NCBI RefSeq assembly: GCF_008120935.1
Contig: NZ_RDBO01000020.1
Location: 484,634 to 523,496, forward strand
Direction: 5' to 3'
Length of the DNA stretch: 38,863 nt
Origin: Streptomyces sp. sk2.1
Lineage (GTDB): Bacteria; Actinomycetota; Actinomycetes; Streptomycetales; Streptomycetaceae
Of this stretch, positions 23,124-32,477 are shown in pieces. The translations under genes were made by a program, and so were the position numbers. Each line of letters starts with the position of its first letter. The first letter of the stretch is position 1. A model generated the notes under the pieces. It was given only the letters and a program-made list of their open reading frames with translations. It was not told the DNA's origin and searched no databases.

Positions 23124-24514
23124 GCCGCGTCAGCAAGCCGCACGAGATCGTCGAGCGGGCGCTCGAACTGTCCACCGCGGACGGGTGCGTGGTCATCGCC
23201 GACGAGGAGTCGTCGGCGAACCTGCGCTGGGCCGGCAACGCCCTCACGACGAACGGGGTGACGCGGGGGCGGACCCTGACCGTCATCGCGACCGTGGACG
23301 GTGCGCAGGGCACCGCGTCCGGGGTGGTGTCGCGGTCGGCCGTCACCGCGGACGACCTGGAGCCGCTGGTGCAGGCCGCCGAGGCCGCCGCGCGCGGGGC
23401 CGGTCCCGCGGAGGACGCCCAGCCGCTGGTCGGCGGGGTGCCCGTGTCGCCCGGCTTCACGGACGCGCCGGCCGAGACGGGCTCGGACGTCTTCGCGGAG
23501 TTCGCCCCGGCGCTCGGCGACGCCTTCGCCCGGGCCCGTTCCGGCGGCCGTGAACTGTACGGCTTCGCCAACCACGAGATGACCTCCACCTACCTCGGCA
23601 CATCGACGGGGCTGCGGCTGCGCCACGACCAGCCGAACGGGACGCTGGAGCTCAACGCGAAGTCGCCCGACCGGACCCGCTCGACCTGGGCGGGCCGTTC
23701 CACGCGCGATTTCAAGGACGTCGACCCGGCCGAGCTCGACACGGAGCTGGCGCGGCGGCTGAGCTGGTCGGAGCGCCGGATCGAGCTGCCCGCCGGGCGG
23801 TACGAGACGCTGCTGCCGCCGACCGCGGTGGCCGATCTGCTGATCTACCAGCTGTGGTCGTCGACGGCGCGGGACGCCGCGGAGGGCCGGACGGTGTTCT
23901 CCCGGCCGGGCGGCGGGACCAGGCTCGGCGAGAAGCTGTCCGGGCTTCCGCTGACGCTGCGCAGCGATCCGCACGCGCCGGGGCTCGAATCGGCGCCGTT
24001 CGTGATCGCCCACTCCTCCGGGGACAGCGCCTCCGTCTTCGACAACGGTCTGCCGCTGGCGCCGACCGACTGGATCCGGGGCGGCGAGCTGGCGCACCTG
24101 ACGACCACCCGGCACACGGCGGGGCTGACCGGGCTGCCGGTCGCGCCGGCGATCGACAACCTGGTGCTGGACGGCGGCGGCGAGCGGTCCTTGGACGAGA
24201 TGGTGGCGTCCACGACCGGGCGCGGGCTGCTGCTGACCTGCCTCTGGTACATCCGGGAGGTCGACCCGGCGACGCTGCTGCTGACCGGGCTGACCCGCGA
24301 CGGGGTGTACCTCGTCGAGGACGGCGAGGTCGTCGGCGAGGTGAACAACTTCCGGTTCAACGAGTCGCCGGTGGACCTGCTGTCCCGGGCCACCGAGGCG
24401 GGCCGCACCGAGAAGACACTGCCGCGCGAGTGGGGCGACTGGTTCACCCGGGCCGCGATGCCCGCGCTGCGCATCCCCGACTTCAACATGAGTTCGGTGA
24501 GTCCGGGCGTGTGA
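23120..24514 (+). CDS. pmbA: TldE/PmbA family metalloprotease partner
   Basis: The 464-residue protein is the non-zinc partner of TldD. Family features are an N-terminal alpha/beta domain (residues 1-190, with VVIADEESSANLRWAGN) and a C-terminal barrel (about 220-464) with GLPVAPAIDNLVLDGG and TCLWYIREVDPATLLLTGLT. The HExxxH motif of TldD is absent, as expected. The ATGA overlap with tldD shows translational coupling. The product of the pair is a heterodimeric cytoplasmic protease. Confidence 0.94.
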   Translation: MSRVSKPHEIVERALELSTADGCVVIADEESSANLRWAGNALTTNGVTRGRTLTVIATVDGAQGTASGVVSRSAVTADDLEPLVQAAEAAARGAGPAEDAQPLVGGVPVSPGFTDAPAETGSDVFAEFAPALGDAFARARSGGRELYGFANHEMTSTYLGTSTGLRLRHDQPNGTLELNAKSPDRTRSTWAGRSTRDFKDVDPAELDTELARRLSWSERRIELPAGRYETLLPPTAVADLLIYQLWSSTARDAAEGRTVFSRPGGGTRLGEKLSGLPLTLRSDPHAPGLESAPFVIAHSSGDSASVFDNGLPLAPTDWIRGGELAHLTTTRHTAGLTGLPVAPAIDNLVLDGGGERSLDEMVASTTGRGLLLTCLWYIREVDPATLLLTGLTRDGVYLVEDGEVVGEVNNFRFNESPVDLLSRATEAGRTEKTLPREWGDWFTRAAMPALRIPDFNMSSVSPGV

Positions 24515-24567
24515 CCCGCCTAGACTGACTGTTGCAGTTCACCACACGTCTGAGGAGAGAAAGAACC

Positions 24568-25833
24568 GTGACGGACATCGTCGACGAGCTGAAGTGGCGC
24601 GGGCTGTTCGCCCAGTCCACCGATGAGGACGCACTGCGCAAGGCTCTCGCGGACGGTCCCGTCACCTTCTATTGCGGTTACGACCCCACCGCGGCGAGCC
24701 TGCACGTCGGGCATCTGGTGCAGGTGCTCACCATGCGCCGGCTCCAGCGGGCCGGTCTGCGTCCGCTCGCCCTGGTGGGCGGGGCCACCGGTCAGATCGG
24801 TGACCCGCGGCCGACCGCGGAGCGCACGCTGAACGATCCGGAGACGGTCGCCGGCTGGGTGTCGCGGCTGCGGGCCCAGATCGAGCCGTTCCTGTCCTTC
24901 GAGGGCGAGAACGCGGCGGTCATGGTGAACAACCTGGACTGGACCTCGGGCATGTCCGCGATCGAGTTCCTCCGGGACATCGGCAAGCACTTCCGCGTCA
25001 ACAAGATGCTGACCAAGGACTCCATCGCCCGGCGGCTGGAGTCCGACGAGGGCATCAGCTACACCGAGTTCAGCTACCAGCTGCTCCAGAGCATGGACTT
25101 CCTGGAGCTGTACCGGCGCTACGGCTGCACCCTCCAGCAGGGCGGCAGCGACCAGTGGGGCAACCTCACCGCGGGTCTCGACCTGATCCACCGCCTGGAG
25201 CCGGGCGCCGAGGTGCACGCGCTGGCGACCCCGCTGATGACGAAGGCGGACGGGACGAAGTTCGGCAAGTCCGAGGGCGGGGCCGTCTGGCTCGACCCGA
25301 CGATGACGACGCCGTACGCGTTCTACCAGTTCTGGCTGAACGTGGACGACCGGGACGTCTCGCGGTACATGCGCATCCTCAGCTTCCGCAGCCCCGCCGA
25401 GCTGGAGGAGCTGGAGAAGGTCACCGAGGAGCGTCCGCAGGCCCGGACGGCGCAGCGCGCGCTGGCCGAGGAGCTGACGACGCTGGTGCACGGCGCCGAC
25501 CAGTGCGCCGCGGTCATCGCGGCGTCGAAGGCGCTCTTCGGCCAGGGCGAGCTCGGCGAGCTGGACGCGGCGACGCTGGACGCCGCGCTGTCCGAGGTGC
25601 CGCACGCCCGGGTCACCGAGCTCGGCCCCCTGGTGGACCTGCTGGTGGAGGTCGGTCTGACGCCGAGCAAGTCGGGTGCCCGTCGCACGGTGAAGGAGGG
25701 CGGCGCGTACGTGAACAACGTCAAGGTCACCGACGGCGAGAGCGCACCGGCCCGTGAGGAACTGCTGCACGGGCGCTGGCTGGTGCTGCGCCGGGGCAAG
25801 AAGAACCTCGCCGCCATCGAGGTCACCGGCTGA
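24568..25833 (+). CDS. tyrS: Tyrosyl-tRNA synthetase
   Basis: TyrS charges tRNA-Tyr with tyrosine. The 421-residue class I synthetase has the HIGH motif as HVGH ([15 protein letters not shown]), Tyr-binding [11 protein letters not shown], and the KMSKS loop as KFGKS ([11 protein letters not shown]), the bacterial TyrRS form. The C-terminal S4 RNA-binding domain (about 350-421) contains [21 protein letters not shown] chose the GTG at 24568, with GAGGAGAG upstream, over the earlier in-frame ATG at 24532. A TAGACT hexamer at 24521-24526 may be its -10. The leader is too short for a T-box. A perfect 19-bp terminator follows. Confidence 0.97.
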   Translation: MTDIVDELKWRGLFAQSTDEDALRKALADGPVTFYCGYDPTAASLHVGHLVQVLTMRRLQRAGLRPLALVGGATGQIGDPRPTAERTLNDPETVAGWVSRLRAQIEPFLSFEGENAAVMVNNLDWTSGMSAIEFLRDIGKHFRVNKMLTKDSIARRLESDEGISYTEFSYQLLQSMDFLELYRRYGCTLQQGGSDQWGNLTAGLDLIHRLEPGAEVHALATPLMTKADGTKFGKSEGGAVWLDPTMTTPYAFYQFWLNVDDRDVSRYMRILSFRSPAELEELEKVTEERPQARTAQRALAEELTTLVHGADQCAAVIAASKALFGQGELGELDAATLDAALSEVPHARVTELGPLVDLLVEVGLTPSKSGARRTVKEGGAYVNNVKVTDGESAPAREELLHGRWLVLRRGKKNLAAIEVTG

Positions 25834-25848
25834 TCCCGGAGCCGATCG

Positions 25849-25892
25849 GCACTGCGGCCGGACACGCGTACGAGCGTGTCCGGCCGCAGTGC
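25849..25892. terminator. Perfect 19-bp hairpin terminator
   Basis: Arms 25849-25867 and 25874-25892 pair exactly around a 6-nt loop between tyrS and the convergent glsB-type gene. Confidence 0.9.
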
Positions 25893-25906
25893 GTCGTGCC
25901 GGTGGT

Positions 25907-26182
25907 TCAGGTCTTCTGTCTGGTGCCGCGGAGCGAGGCCCACAGCATGTCGCCGACCCCGACGACGGCCACCGCGCCGATCAGCTGGAGCAGATGGCGC
26001 GTCCAGTCGATGCCCTTGGTTTCGTTCACACCGATCCAGGTGGCGACCGCGTTGCCGAGGACGCTGCCGATGATGCCGAAGACGGTCGTCAGCCAGAGGG
26101 GGATGTTCTGTTTGCCGGGCAGGATCGCCTTCGCGATCAGGCCGAGCACCAGCCCCACGATGATTGCCCACAGCCAGCCCAT
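25907..26182 (-). CDS. GlsB/YeaQ/YmgE family stress-response membrane protein
   Basis: The 91-residue protein has three hydrophobic helices (about 3-20, 28-49 and 63-82). The N-terminal MGWLWAIIVGLVLGLIAKAI and the following GKQNIPLWLTTVFGIIGSVL are characteristic of the family once called transglycosylase-associated proteins; an enzymatic role is not supported. Members are often induced by envelope or acid stress. GGAGG lies 4 nt before the ATG. It shares the terminator with tyrS. The 244 bp upstream hold a small CATGT/ACATG dyad and no gene. Confidence 0.9.
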   Translation of the reverse strand: MGWLWAIIVGLVLGLIAKAILPGKQNIPLWLTTVFGIIGSVLGNAVATWIGVNETKGIDWTRHLLQLIGAVAVVGVGDMLWASLRGTRQKT

Positions 26183-26426
26183 GTCGCCTCCTCGTGCGAC
26201 GCCATGTCACACATGTCCCGCCCAGTGTCGGCCCGCGGGGCGCGGCCCGCACGTCGGGGGAGCCCGGACGTGCGGTACGGGTACCGGTGTGTACGAACCG
26301 GGCGTGCCCCGGTCTCGAAGCCGTCGCGGGCCGGGCGTACCGTGGATGCGGTCCGGTCCGGGAGCGTCCGGCGCGGGAAATGAGGTGCCCCCGGTCCGTC
26401 GGTGTCGGGGGAAGGGTGGAGACGTG

Positions 26427-26792
26427 ATGCGGAAGCGGAGCGGCGACGAGGTCTTCCGGATCACGGGGGCCCGGCAGGGACTCGCGGACGACGTGCGCGG
26501 CAGACAGCGGCGCTATGTGATCTCGATGTCCGTGCGGACGGTCTCGGTGATCCTGGCCGCCGTGCTGTGGAACGTGGAGCGGTACGTCGCGATCGTGGCC
26601 CTGGTGCTCGGTGTCCTGCTCCCCTACGTGGCGGTGGTCATCGCCAACGCGGGCCGGGAGAACACTCCTTCGCTCCCCTCGACCTTCGTACCGGCGCCGA
26701 TGCGGCCGGTCCTCGACGCGGCGCCGGTGTCCGGCGGCACGGACCCCGGACCGAAAAATGGCGAAACATCCCGGGGTGCCGGATCGGCGTGA
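26427..26792 (+). CDS. DUF3099-type membrane protein
   Basis: The 121-residue protein starts MRKRSGDEVFRITGARQGLA, then a basic segment (GRQRRYVISMSVRT) and two closely spaced membrane helices (about 40-75: VSVILAAVLWNV and YVAIVALVLGVLLPYVAVVIA), ending in a disordered Pro/Gly tail. This layout fits the actinobacterial DUF3099 family of unknown function. An immediately preceding GTG (26424) is an alternative start; GGGTGGAG supports either. The coding strand is flanked by gaps of about 240 bp on each side. Confidence 0.8.
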   Translation: MRKRSGDEVFRITGARQGLADDVRGRQRRYVISMSVRTVSVILAAVLWNVERYVAIVALVLGVLLPYVAVVIANAGRENTPSLPSTFVPAPMRPVLDAAPVSGGTDPGPKNGETSRGAGSA

Positions 26793-26893
26793 GCCCGGTC
26801 GGGGGCGACCCTCACCGAATCCTCAAGAGAACCTCAGATCAATCATGAAGTTACGGTGCACCGCACCCCGATGTGCGTGACATACTGCGTAGG

Positions 26894-26966
26894 CGCTCCG
26901 CATCCCCCGTCGGAGCGACAGACCGACGCCGGGCAGCTCCCCCCGTGGCTGCTCGGCGTCGCTTTT
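26894..26966 (+). terminator. Two tandem hairpins with C-rich loops, the second a terminator
   Basis: Hairpin 1 pairs CGCTCCG (26894-26900) with CGGAGCG (26911-26917) around a loop with CCCCC. Hairpin 2 pairs 26925-26937 with 26948-26960 (one wobble) around a 10-nt loop with CCCCCC and is followed by TTTT. It could end the DUF3099 transcript, 130 bp upstream, or be the 3' part of a small RNA. Confidence 0.7.
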
Positions 26967-27033
26967 CTCCGGCACGGGGTGACGTGGACGGCCGGGGAAC
27001 CCCGGTTCGGCGGCACCGCCTAGGGTTGAGTCC

Positions 27034-27288
27034 GTGAACTCCCCTGATACCGCGGCCTCTGACGCCGCCGCGCCCATCTGTTCCGCCAAGGGCTGTCGGG
27101 CCGACGCCGTGTGGGTGCTCGCCTGGAACAATCCGAAGCTGCACACCCCGGAGCGCCGCAAGACCTGGCTGGCCTGCGAGGAGCACCGGGAGCACCTCTC
27201 CTCGTTCCTCGGCGTCCGCGGCTTCCTCAAGGACGTGGTGACGCTGGCGGAGTGGGAGTCCGCCGGACCGGAAGCGGGCGCCGAGTAA
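27034..27288 (+). CDS. Small conserved protein with Cys/His motif
   Basis: The 84-residue soluble protein has C-x4-C at residues 16-21 (ICSAKGC) and later C-x2-H (ACEEH), which together could bind zinc. The central region HTPERRKTWLACEEHREHLS is highly polar and probably helical. I recall small actinobacterial proteins like this carrying the label acetone carboxylase in databases, which nothing in the sequence supports. The GTG start has TAGGGT ending 7 nt upstream (27021-27026) and no Shine-Dalgarno, so the mRNA is probably leaderless. Confidence 0.82.
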   Translation: MNSPDTAASDAAAPICSAKGCRADAVWVLAWNNPKLHTPERRKTWLACEEHREHLSSFLGVRGFLKDVVTLAEWESAGPEAGAE

Positions 27289-27358
27289 CGCTCCTCCGCC
27301 TTGCGATGCACCGCATCCGACGCCGCGCGCTGATCCACCGAGGGTCACGGGACAGCCC

Positions 27359-28348
27359 TCAGCCGCCGATCGCCGACATGGGCCGGTCCGGCTGGAGGAA
27401 GGAGGGGTCGTCCAGTCCCGATCCGGCCTTCTTCCCCCACATCGCCTCCGTCCAGATCCGGGCGATCTCCTCGTCGGGTGCGCCCGAGCGCAGGGCGGCG
27501 CGCAGGTCCGTCTCCTCGCGGGCGAAGAGGCAGGTGCGGACCTGGCCGTCGGCGGTGAGTCTGGTCCGGTCGCAGGCCCGGCAGAAGGGGCGGGTGACGG
27601 AGGCGATGACCCCGACCCGGTGCGGTCCGCCGTCGACGATCCAGCGCTCCGCGGGGGCGGAGCCGCGTTCCGTTTCGCCCTCCTCGGTGAGGGTGAAGCG
27701 GGTGCGCAGCGACTGGAGGATGTCGCCCGCCGTGATCATGCCGTCGCGCTTCCAGCCGTGCTGGGCATCGAGCGGCATCTGCTCGATGAAGCGGAGCTCG
27801 TAGTCGTGCTCGACGGCCCAGGCGAGCAGCTCGGGGGCCTCGTCGTCGTTGAGCCCGGGCATGAGGACGGTGTTGACCTTGACCGGGGTGAGTCCGGCGT
27901 CGCGGGCGGCTTCGAGGCCGGCCAGCACGTCGTGGAGGCGGTCGCGGCGGGTGAGTGCCTTGAAGGTCTCGGGGCGCAGGGTGTCCAGCGAGACGTTGAC
28001 CCGGTCGAGCCCCGCCGCCCTGAGCGCGGCAGCGGTGCGCTTCAGTCCGATGCCGTTGGTGGTGAGCGACATCCTGGGGCGGGGGTCCAGGGCCGCGCAC
28101 CGCTCGACGACGGAGACCAGGCCGGGGCGCAGCAGCGGCTCGCCGCCGGTGAACCGGACCTCGGTGATGCCCAGCCGGGTGACGGCGATGCGGATCAGCC
28201 GGACGATCTCGTCGTCGCTGAGCAGGTCGGGCTTGGCCAGCCACTGCAGGCCCTCCTCGGGCATGCAGTACGTGCACCGGAGGTTGCACCGGTCGGTGAG
28301 CGAGACGCGCAGGTCGGTGGCGACCCTGCCGTAGGTGTCGATGAGCAT
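27359..28348 (-). CDS. moaA: GTP 3',8-cyclase MoaA (molybdenum cofactor synthesis)
   Basis: MoaA is a radical SAM enzyme that rearranges GTP in the first step of molybdopterin synthesis. The 329-residue protein has the SAM cluster motif C21-N-L-R-C25-T-Y-C28, the GGEP motif (FTGGEPLLRP), and the second, GTP-binding cluster Cys in CRACDRTRLTADGQVRTCLF. The C-terminus ends in the conserved Gly-Gly (MSAIGG). The ATG at 28348 has GGGGGAGGGGG a few bases upstream. No other mo cofactor gene is in the window. The frame upstream of the start is not real. Confidence 0.96.
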   Translation of the reverse strand: MLIDTYGRVATDLRVSLTDRCNLRCTYCMPEEGLQWLAKPDLLSDDEIVRLIRIAVTRLGITEVRFTGGEPLLRPGLVSVVERCAALDPRPRMSLTTNGIGLKRTAAALRAAGLDRVNVSLDTLRPETFKALTRRDRLHDVLAGLEAARDAGLTPVKVNTVLMPGLNDDEAPELLAWAVEHDYELRFIEQMPLDAQHGWKRDGMITAGDILQSLRTRFTLTEEGETERGSAPAERWIVDGGPHRVGVIASVTRPFCRACDRTRLTADGQVRTCLFAREETDLRAALRSGAPDEEIARIWTEAMWGKKAGSGLDDPSFLQPDRPMSAIGG

Positions 28349-28473
28349 GTGGCCCCCTCCCCCGGTGGCTTTCCGGTGCCGGTCCCGGGTGTCCGGGCGG
28401 CGGTTCCGGCTGGCTCCTTCGAGACTACGCGAGAGCTGTGACATCGCGGGGGCCCGTAAGCCACGAGGAGCGG

Positions 28474-28509
28474 CACGGCCGTGTCGTAGGGTCCTACGAC
28501 ACGGCCGTG
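28474..28509. terminator. Perfect 17-bp inverted repeat terminator
   Basis: Arms 28474-28490 and 28493-28509 are exact inverted copies separated by 2 nt. It lies 12 bp beyond the symporter stop on the minus strand and upstream of moaA. Confidence 0.85.
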
Positions 28510-28521
28510 TGCGGTGTTCGT

Positions 28522-30162
28522 TCAGTGCGCCCCGACGCCGGTGAGGGACTTGACCTCCAGCTCGGCGTACTTGCCCTTGTCCGGCTCCTCCTTCGAGAGG
28601 AGGGAGCCGATCCAGCCGAGCAGGAAGCCCAGCGGGATGGAGATCAGGCCGGGGTTCTCCAGCGGGAACCAGGCGAAGTCGACGCCCTTGAACATCGACG
28701 TCTTCGGGTTGCCGGAGACGACCGGCGAGAACAGCACCAGGATCACCGAGCTGGCCAGGCCGCCGTAGATCGACCACAGCGCGCCCTGGGTGGTGAACCG
28801 CTTCCAGAAGAGGCTGTAGAGGATGGTCGGCAGGTTGGCGGACGCGGCGACGGCGAAGGCGAGTGCCACGAGCCCGGCGACGTTCATGTCGCGGGCGAAG
28901 GCGCCCAGGACGATCGCGACCGCGCCGATGAGGACGGTGGCCCAGCGGGCGGCCCGCATCTCCTCCTTCTCGGTGGCCTTCCCCCTGCGGATGACGTTGG
29001 CGTAGATGTCGTGCGCGAAGGAGGACGAGGAGGCGAGGGTGAGTCCCGCGACGACGGCGAGGATGGTGGCGAAGGCGACGGCGGAGATCACCGCGAGCAG
29101 CACGGCGCCGCCGGTGGAGCCGACCCCGCCGAGGTATTCGGCGAGTTGCGGGGCGGCGGCGTTCCCGGCCGGGTTCTTGGCCTTGATCTCGGCCGGGCCG
29201 ATCAGGGCCGCGGCGCCGAAGCCGAGCGCGATCGTCATCAGGTAGAACGCGCCGATGATGCCGATGGCCCAGTTGACGGACTTCCGGGCGGCCTTGGCGG
29301 TCGGCACCGTGTAGAAGCGGATCAGGATGTGCGGCAGGCCGGCGGTGCCGAGGACGAGCGCGATGCCGAGGGAGAGGAAGTCCAGCTTCGAGGTGCCGGT
29401 GACGCCGTACTTGAGGCCGGGTTCCAGGAACGCCGCCCCGTGGCCGCTCTTCGCGGCGGCCGTGCCCAGCAGGTCGGAGATGTTGAAGTCGAACTTCAGC
29501 AGCACCAGGAAGGTCATCAGCAGGGCACCCGCGATCAGCAGGACGGCCTTGACCATCTGCACCCAGGTGGTGCCCTTCATGCCGCCGATGGTCACGTACA
29601 CGATCATCAGCACGCCGACCAGGGAGACGATGAGGATCTTGCCGGCGTCGCTGGTGATGCCGAGGAGGAGGGCGACCAGGACGCCCGCGCCCGCCATCTG
29701 CGCCAGCAGGTAGAAGATCGAGACGACGATGGTGGAGACACCGGCGGCGGTGCGGACCGGGCGCTGGCGCATCCGGTAGGCGAGGACGTCGCCCATCGTG
29801 TAGCGGCCCGAGTTGCGCAGCGGTTCGGCGACCAGCAGCAGGGCCACCAGCCAGGCGACGAGGAAGCCGATGGAGTACAGGAAGCCGTCGTAGCCGAAGA
29901 GGGCGATGGCGCCGGCGATGCCGAGGAACGAGGCGGCGGACATGTAGTCGCCGGAGACCGCGAGTCCGTTCTGGAAGGCGGTGAACTGGCGACCGCCCGC
30001 GTAGAAGTCGGCGGCGCTCCTGGTCTGGCGGCCGGCCCAGACGGTGATGCCGAGGGTGGCGGCGACGAAGACCGCGAACAGGGTGATGATCAGCGGCCGG
30101 TGTTCGCTGGTGGACGAGGCGGCCAGTGTCACGGCGGTGTGGGAGTGGTACGCGGCGCTCAT
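28522..30162 (-). CDS. Sodium/solute symporter (SSS family, acetate permease type)
   Basis: The 546-residue permease has about thirteen membrane helices. The SSS signature region is present as GRQTRSAADFYAGGRQFTAF near the N-terminus and GDYMSAASFLGIAGAIALFG just after. The arrangement with an upstream DUF485 gene is typical of ActP/MctC-type uptake of acetate and other short monocarboxylates with sodium or protons. I chose the ATG at 30162 because it overlaps the DUF485 stop in ATGA; the much longer frame reads through the DUF485 region out of its own frame. The terminator is at 28474. Confidence 0.94.
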   Translation of the reverse strand: MSAAYHSHTAVTLAASSTSEHRPLIITLFAVFVAATLGITVWAGRQTRSAADFYAGGRQFTAFQNGLAVSGDYMSAASFLGIAGAIALFGYDGFLYSIGFLVAWLVALLLVAEPLRNSGRYTMGDVLAYRMRQRPVRTAAGVSTIVVSIFYLLAQMAGAGVLVALLLGITSDAGKILIVSLVGVLMIVYVTIGGMKGTTWVQMVKAVLLIAGALLMTFLVLLKFDFNISDLLGTAAAKSGHGAAFLEPGLKYGVTGTSKLDFLSLGIALVLGTAGLPHILIRFYTVPTAKAARKSVNWAIGIIGAFYLMTIALGFGAAALIGPAEIKAKNPAGNAAAPQLAEYLGGVGSTGGAVLLAVISAVAFATILAVVAGLTLASSSSFAHDIYANVIRRGKATEKEEMRAARWATVLIGAVAIVLGAFARDMNVAGLVALAFAVAASANLPTILYSLFWKRFTTQGALWSIYGGLASSVILVLFSPVVSGNPKTSMFKGVDFAWFPLENPGLISIPLGFLLGWIGSLLSKEEPDKGKYAELEVKSLTGVGAH

Positions 30163-30527
30163 GCGTCGGCCTCCATGCGGGACTTGATCGCCTCGGCCTT
30201 CGGGTCGAGCTTCGCCGCGGCGTGGCGCGAGTAGAACCAGGCGATGAGGAAGGTGGTGACGAACTGGGCGAGACCGAACACGAAGGCCACGTTGATGTTG
30301 CCGTACACCTTGGTGCCCATGAAGCCGCCCGCGTAGTTGGACAGCAGCACGTACAGCAGGTACCAGAGGACGAAGGCGACGGTCAGCGGGAAGGCGAACG
30401 AGCGGTACGTGCGGCGCAGTTCGCCGAACTCCTCGCTCTCCTGCGTCTCGAGGAACGCCTCGGTCGTGGGCCGGGTGGGGCGGGTGTCCGTACTGCCCTC
30501 GGGCGGCGGCGGTGCATCGGTAGCCAC
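30159..30527 (-). CDS. DUF485 membrane protein, partner of the symporter
   Basis: The 122-residue protein has a disordered Pro/Thr-rich N-terminus (residues 1-32) and two membrane helices (about 48-70 and 84-106) with the DUF485 pattern ELRRTYRSFAFPLTVAFVLW and YGNINVAFVFGLAQFVTTFL. It is found almost always with acetate-type symporters and is probably an accessory subunit. I chose the GTG at 30527 because GAGGAGA lies 5 nt upstream; the longer frame to 30668 has no site. The stop overlaps the symporter start. Confidence 0.9.
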   Translation of the reverse strand: MATDAPPPPEGSTDTRPTRPTTEAFLETQESEEFGELRRTYRSFAFPLTVAFVLWYLLYVLLSNYAGGFMGTKVYGNINVAFVFGLAQFVTTFLIAWFYSRHAAAKLDPKAEAIKSRMEADA

Positions 30528-30733
30528 GGAATCTCCTCGCGACGCGGGTGCGGTGGTGTGGGTGACGGTCGGTCTCATCGGGAAGGCCGGGTGCGAAACC
30601 CCTTCCCGGCGGGGGGCGGGGAGCGCTCTCCCCGTCATGGGCACGGAGGGTTCCGCGGGGCGGTTCACCGCGGATGTGCACTTCTCCCGCCGCTTCCTGC
30701 CGCAATCCGGTCGAATCCGTTACCACGAACTCA

Positions 30734-30763
30734 TTGATGAGCGGGGATGATCAGCGATAACTT
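30734..30763 (+). promoter_or_regulatory. Candidate promoter of the subtilase gene
   Basis: TTGATG (30734-30739) and TAACTT (30758-30763) are 18 nt apart. A start near 30770 would give a leader of about 60 nt that contains the hairpin at 30786-30822. The rest of the 30528-30829 gap shows no gene. Confidence 0.45.
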
Positions 30764-30785
30764 CACACGTCATGTACGCGATCGG

Positions 30786-30822
30786 CCACATCCGTGCCGG
30801 TCGCTCGGCACGGATGATGTGG
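30786..30822 (+). promoter_or_regulatory. Leader hairpin overlapping the subtilase ribosome binding site
   Basis: ATCCGTGCCG (30790-30799) pairs perfectly with CGGCACGGAT (30806-30815) around a 6-nt loop; CCAC outside pairs with GTGG after a 3-nt bulge. The outer strand takes in the first two bases of the GGAG site (30821-30824) that lies 5 nt before the ATG. Confidence 0.5.
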
Positions 30823-30829
30823 AGACCCC

Positions 30830-32365
<1,536 letters not shown>

Positions 32366-32381
32366 CGGGAAGCGGCACGAA

Positions 32382-32416
32382 CGGGAGGGTCCGGGGTCTT
32401 CGACCGGGCCCTCCCG
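32382..32416 (+). terminator. Terminator after the subtilase gene
   Basis: CGGGAGGG and CCCTCCCG anchor a 13-bp stem with one wobble, and an inner GGTC/GACC extends it around a TTC loop. It lies 17 bp beyond the stop codon. Confidence 0.82.
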
Positions 32417-32477
32417 CTGTTCACCGGGGTACCGGCACGCCTTCCCCCGTGGTGGCACCCGGTGCCATAGTGCGGGG

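Noticed and set aside
24515..24567. T-box leader for tyrS
   Set aside because: Only about 53 bp separate pmbA from tyrS and no T-box core sequence is visible; the gap is too short.
28438..30234. 598-codon plus-strand frame opposite the symporter
   Set aside because: Asp/Glu/Gly-rich translation with no domain; the minus strand encodes a clear symporter and DUF485 pair.
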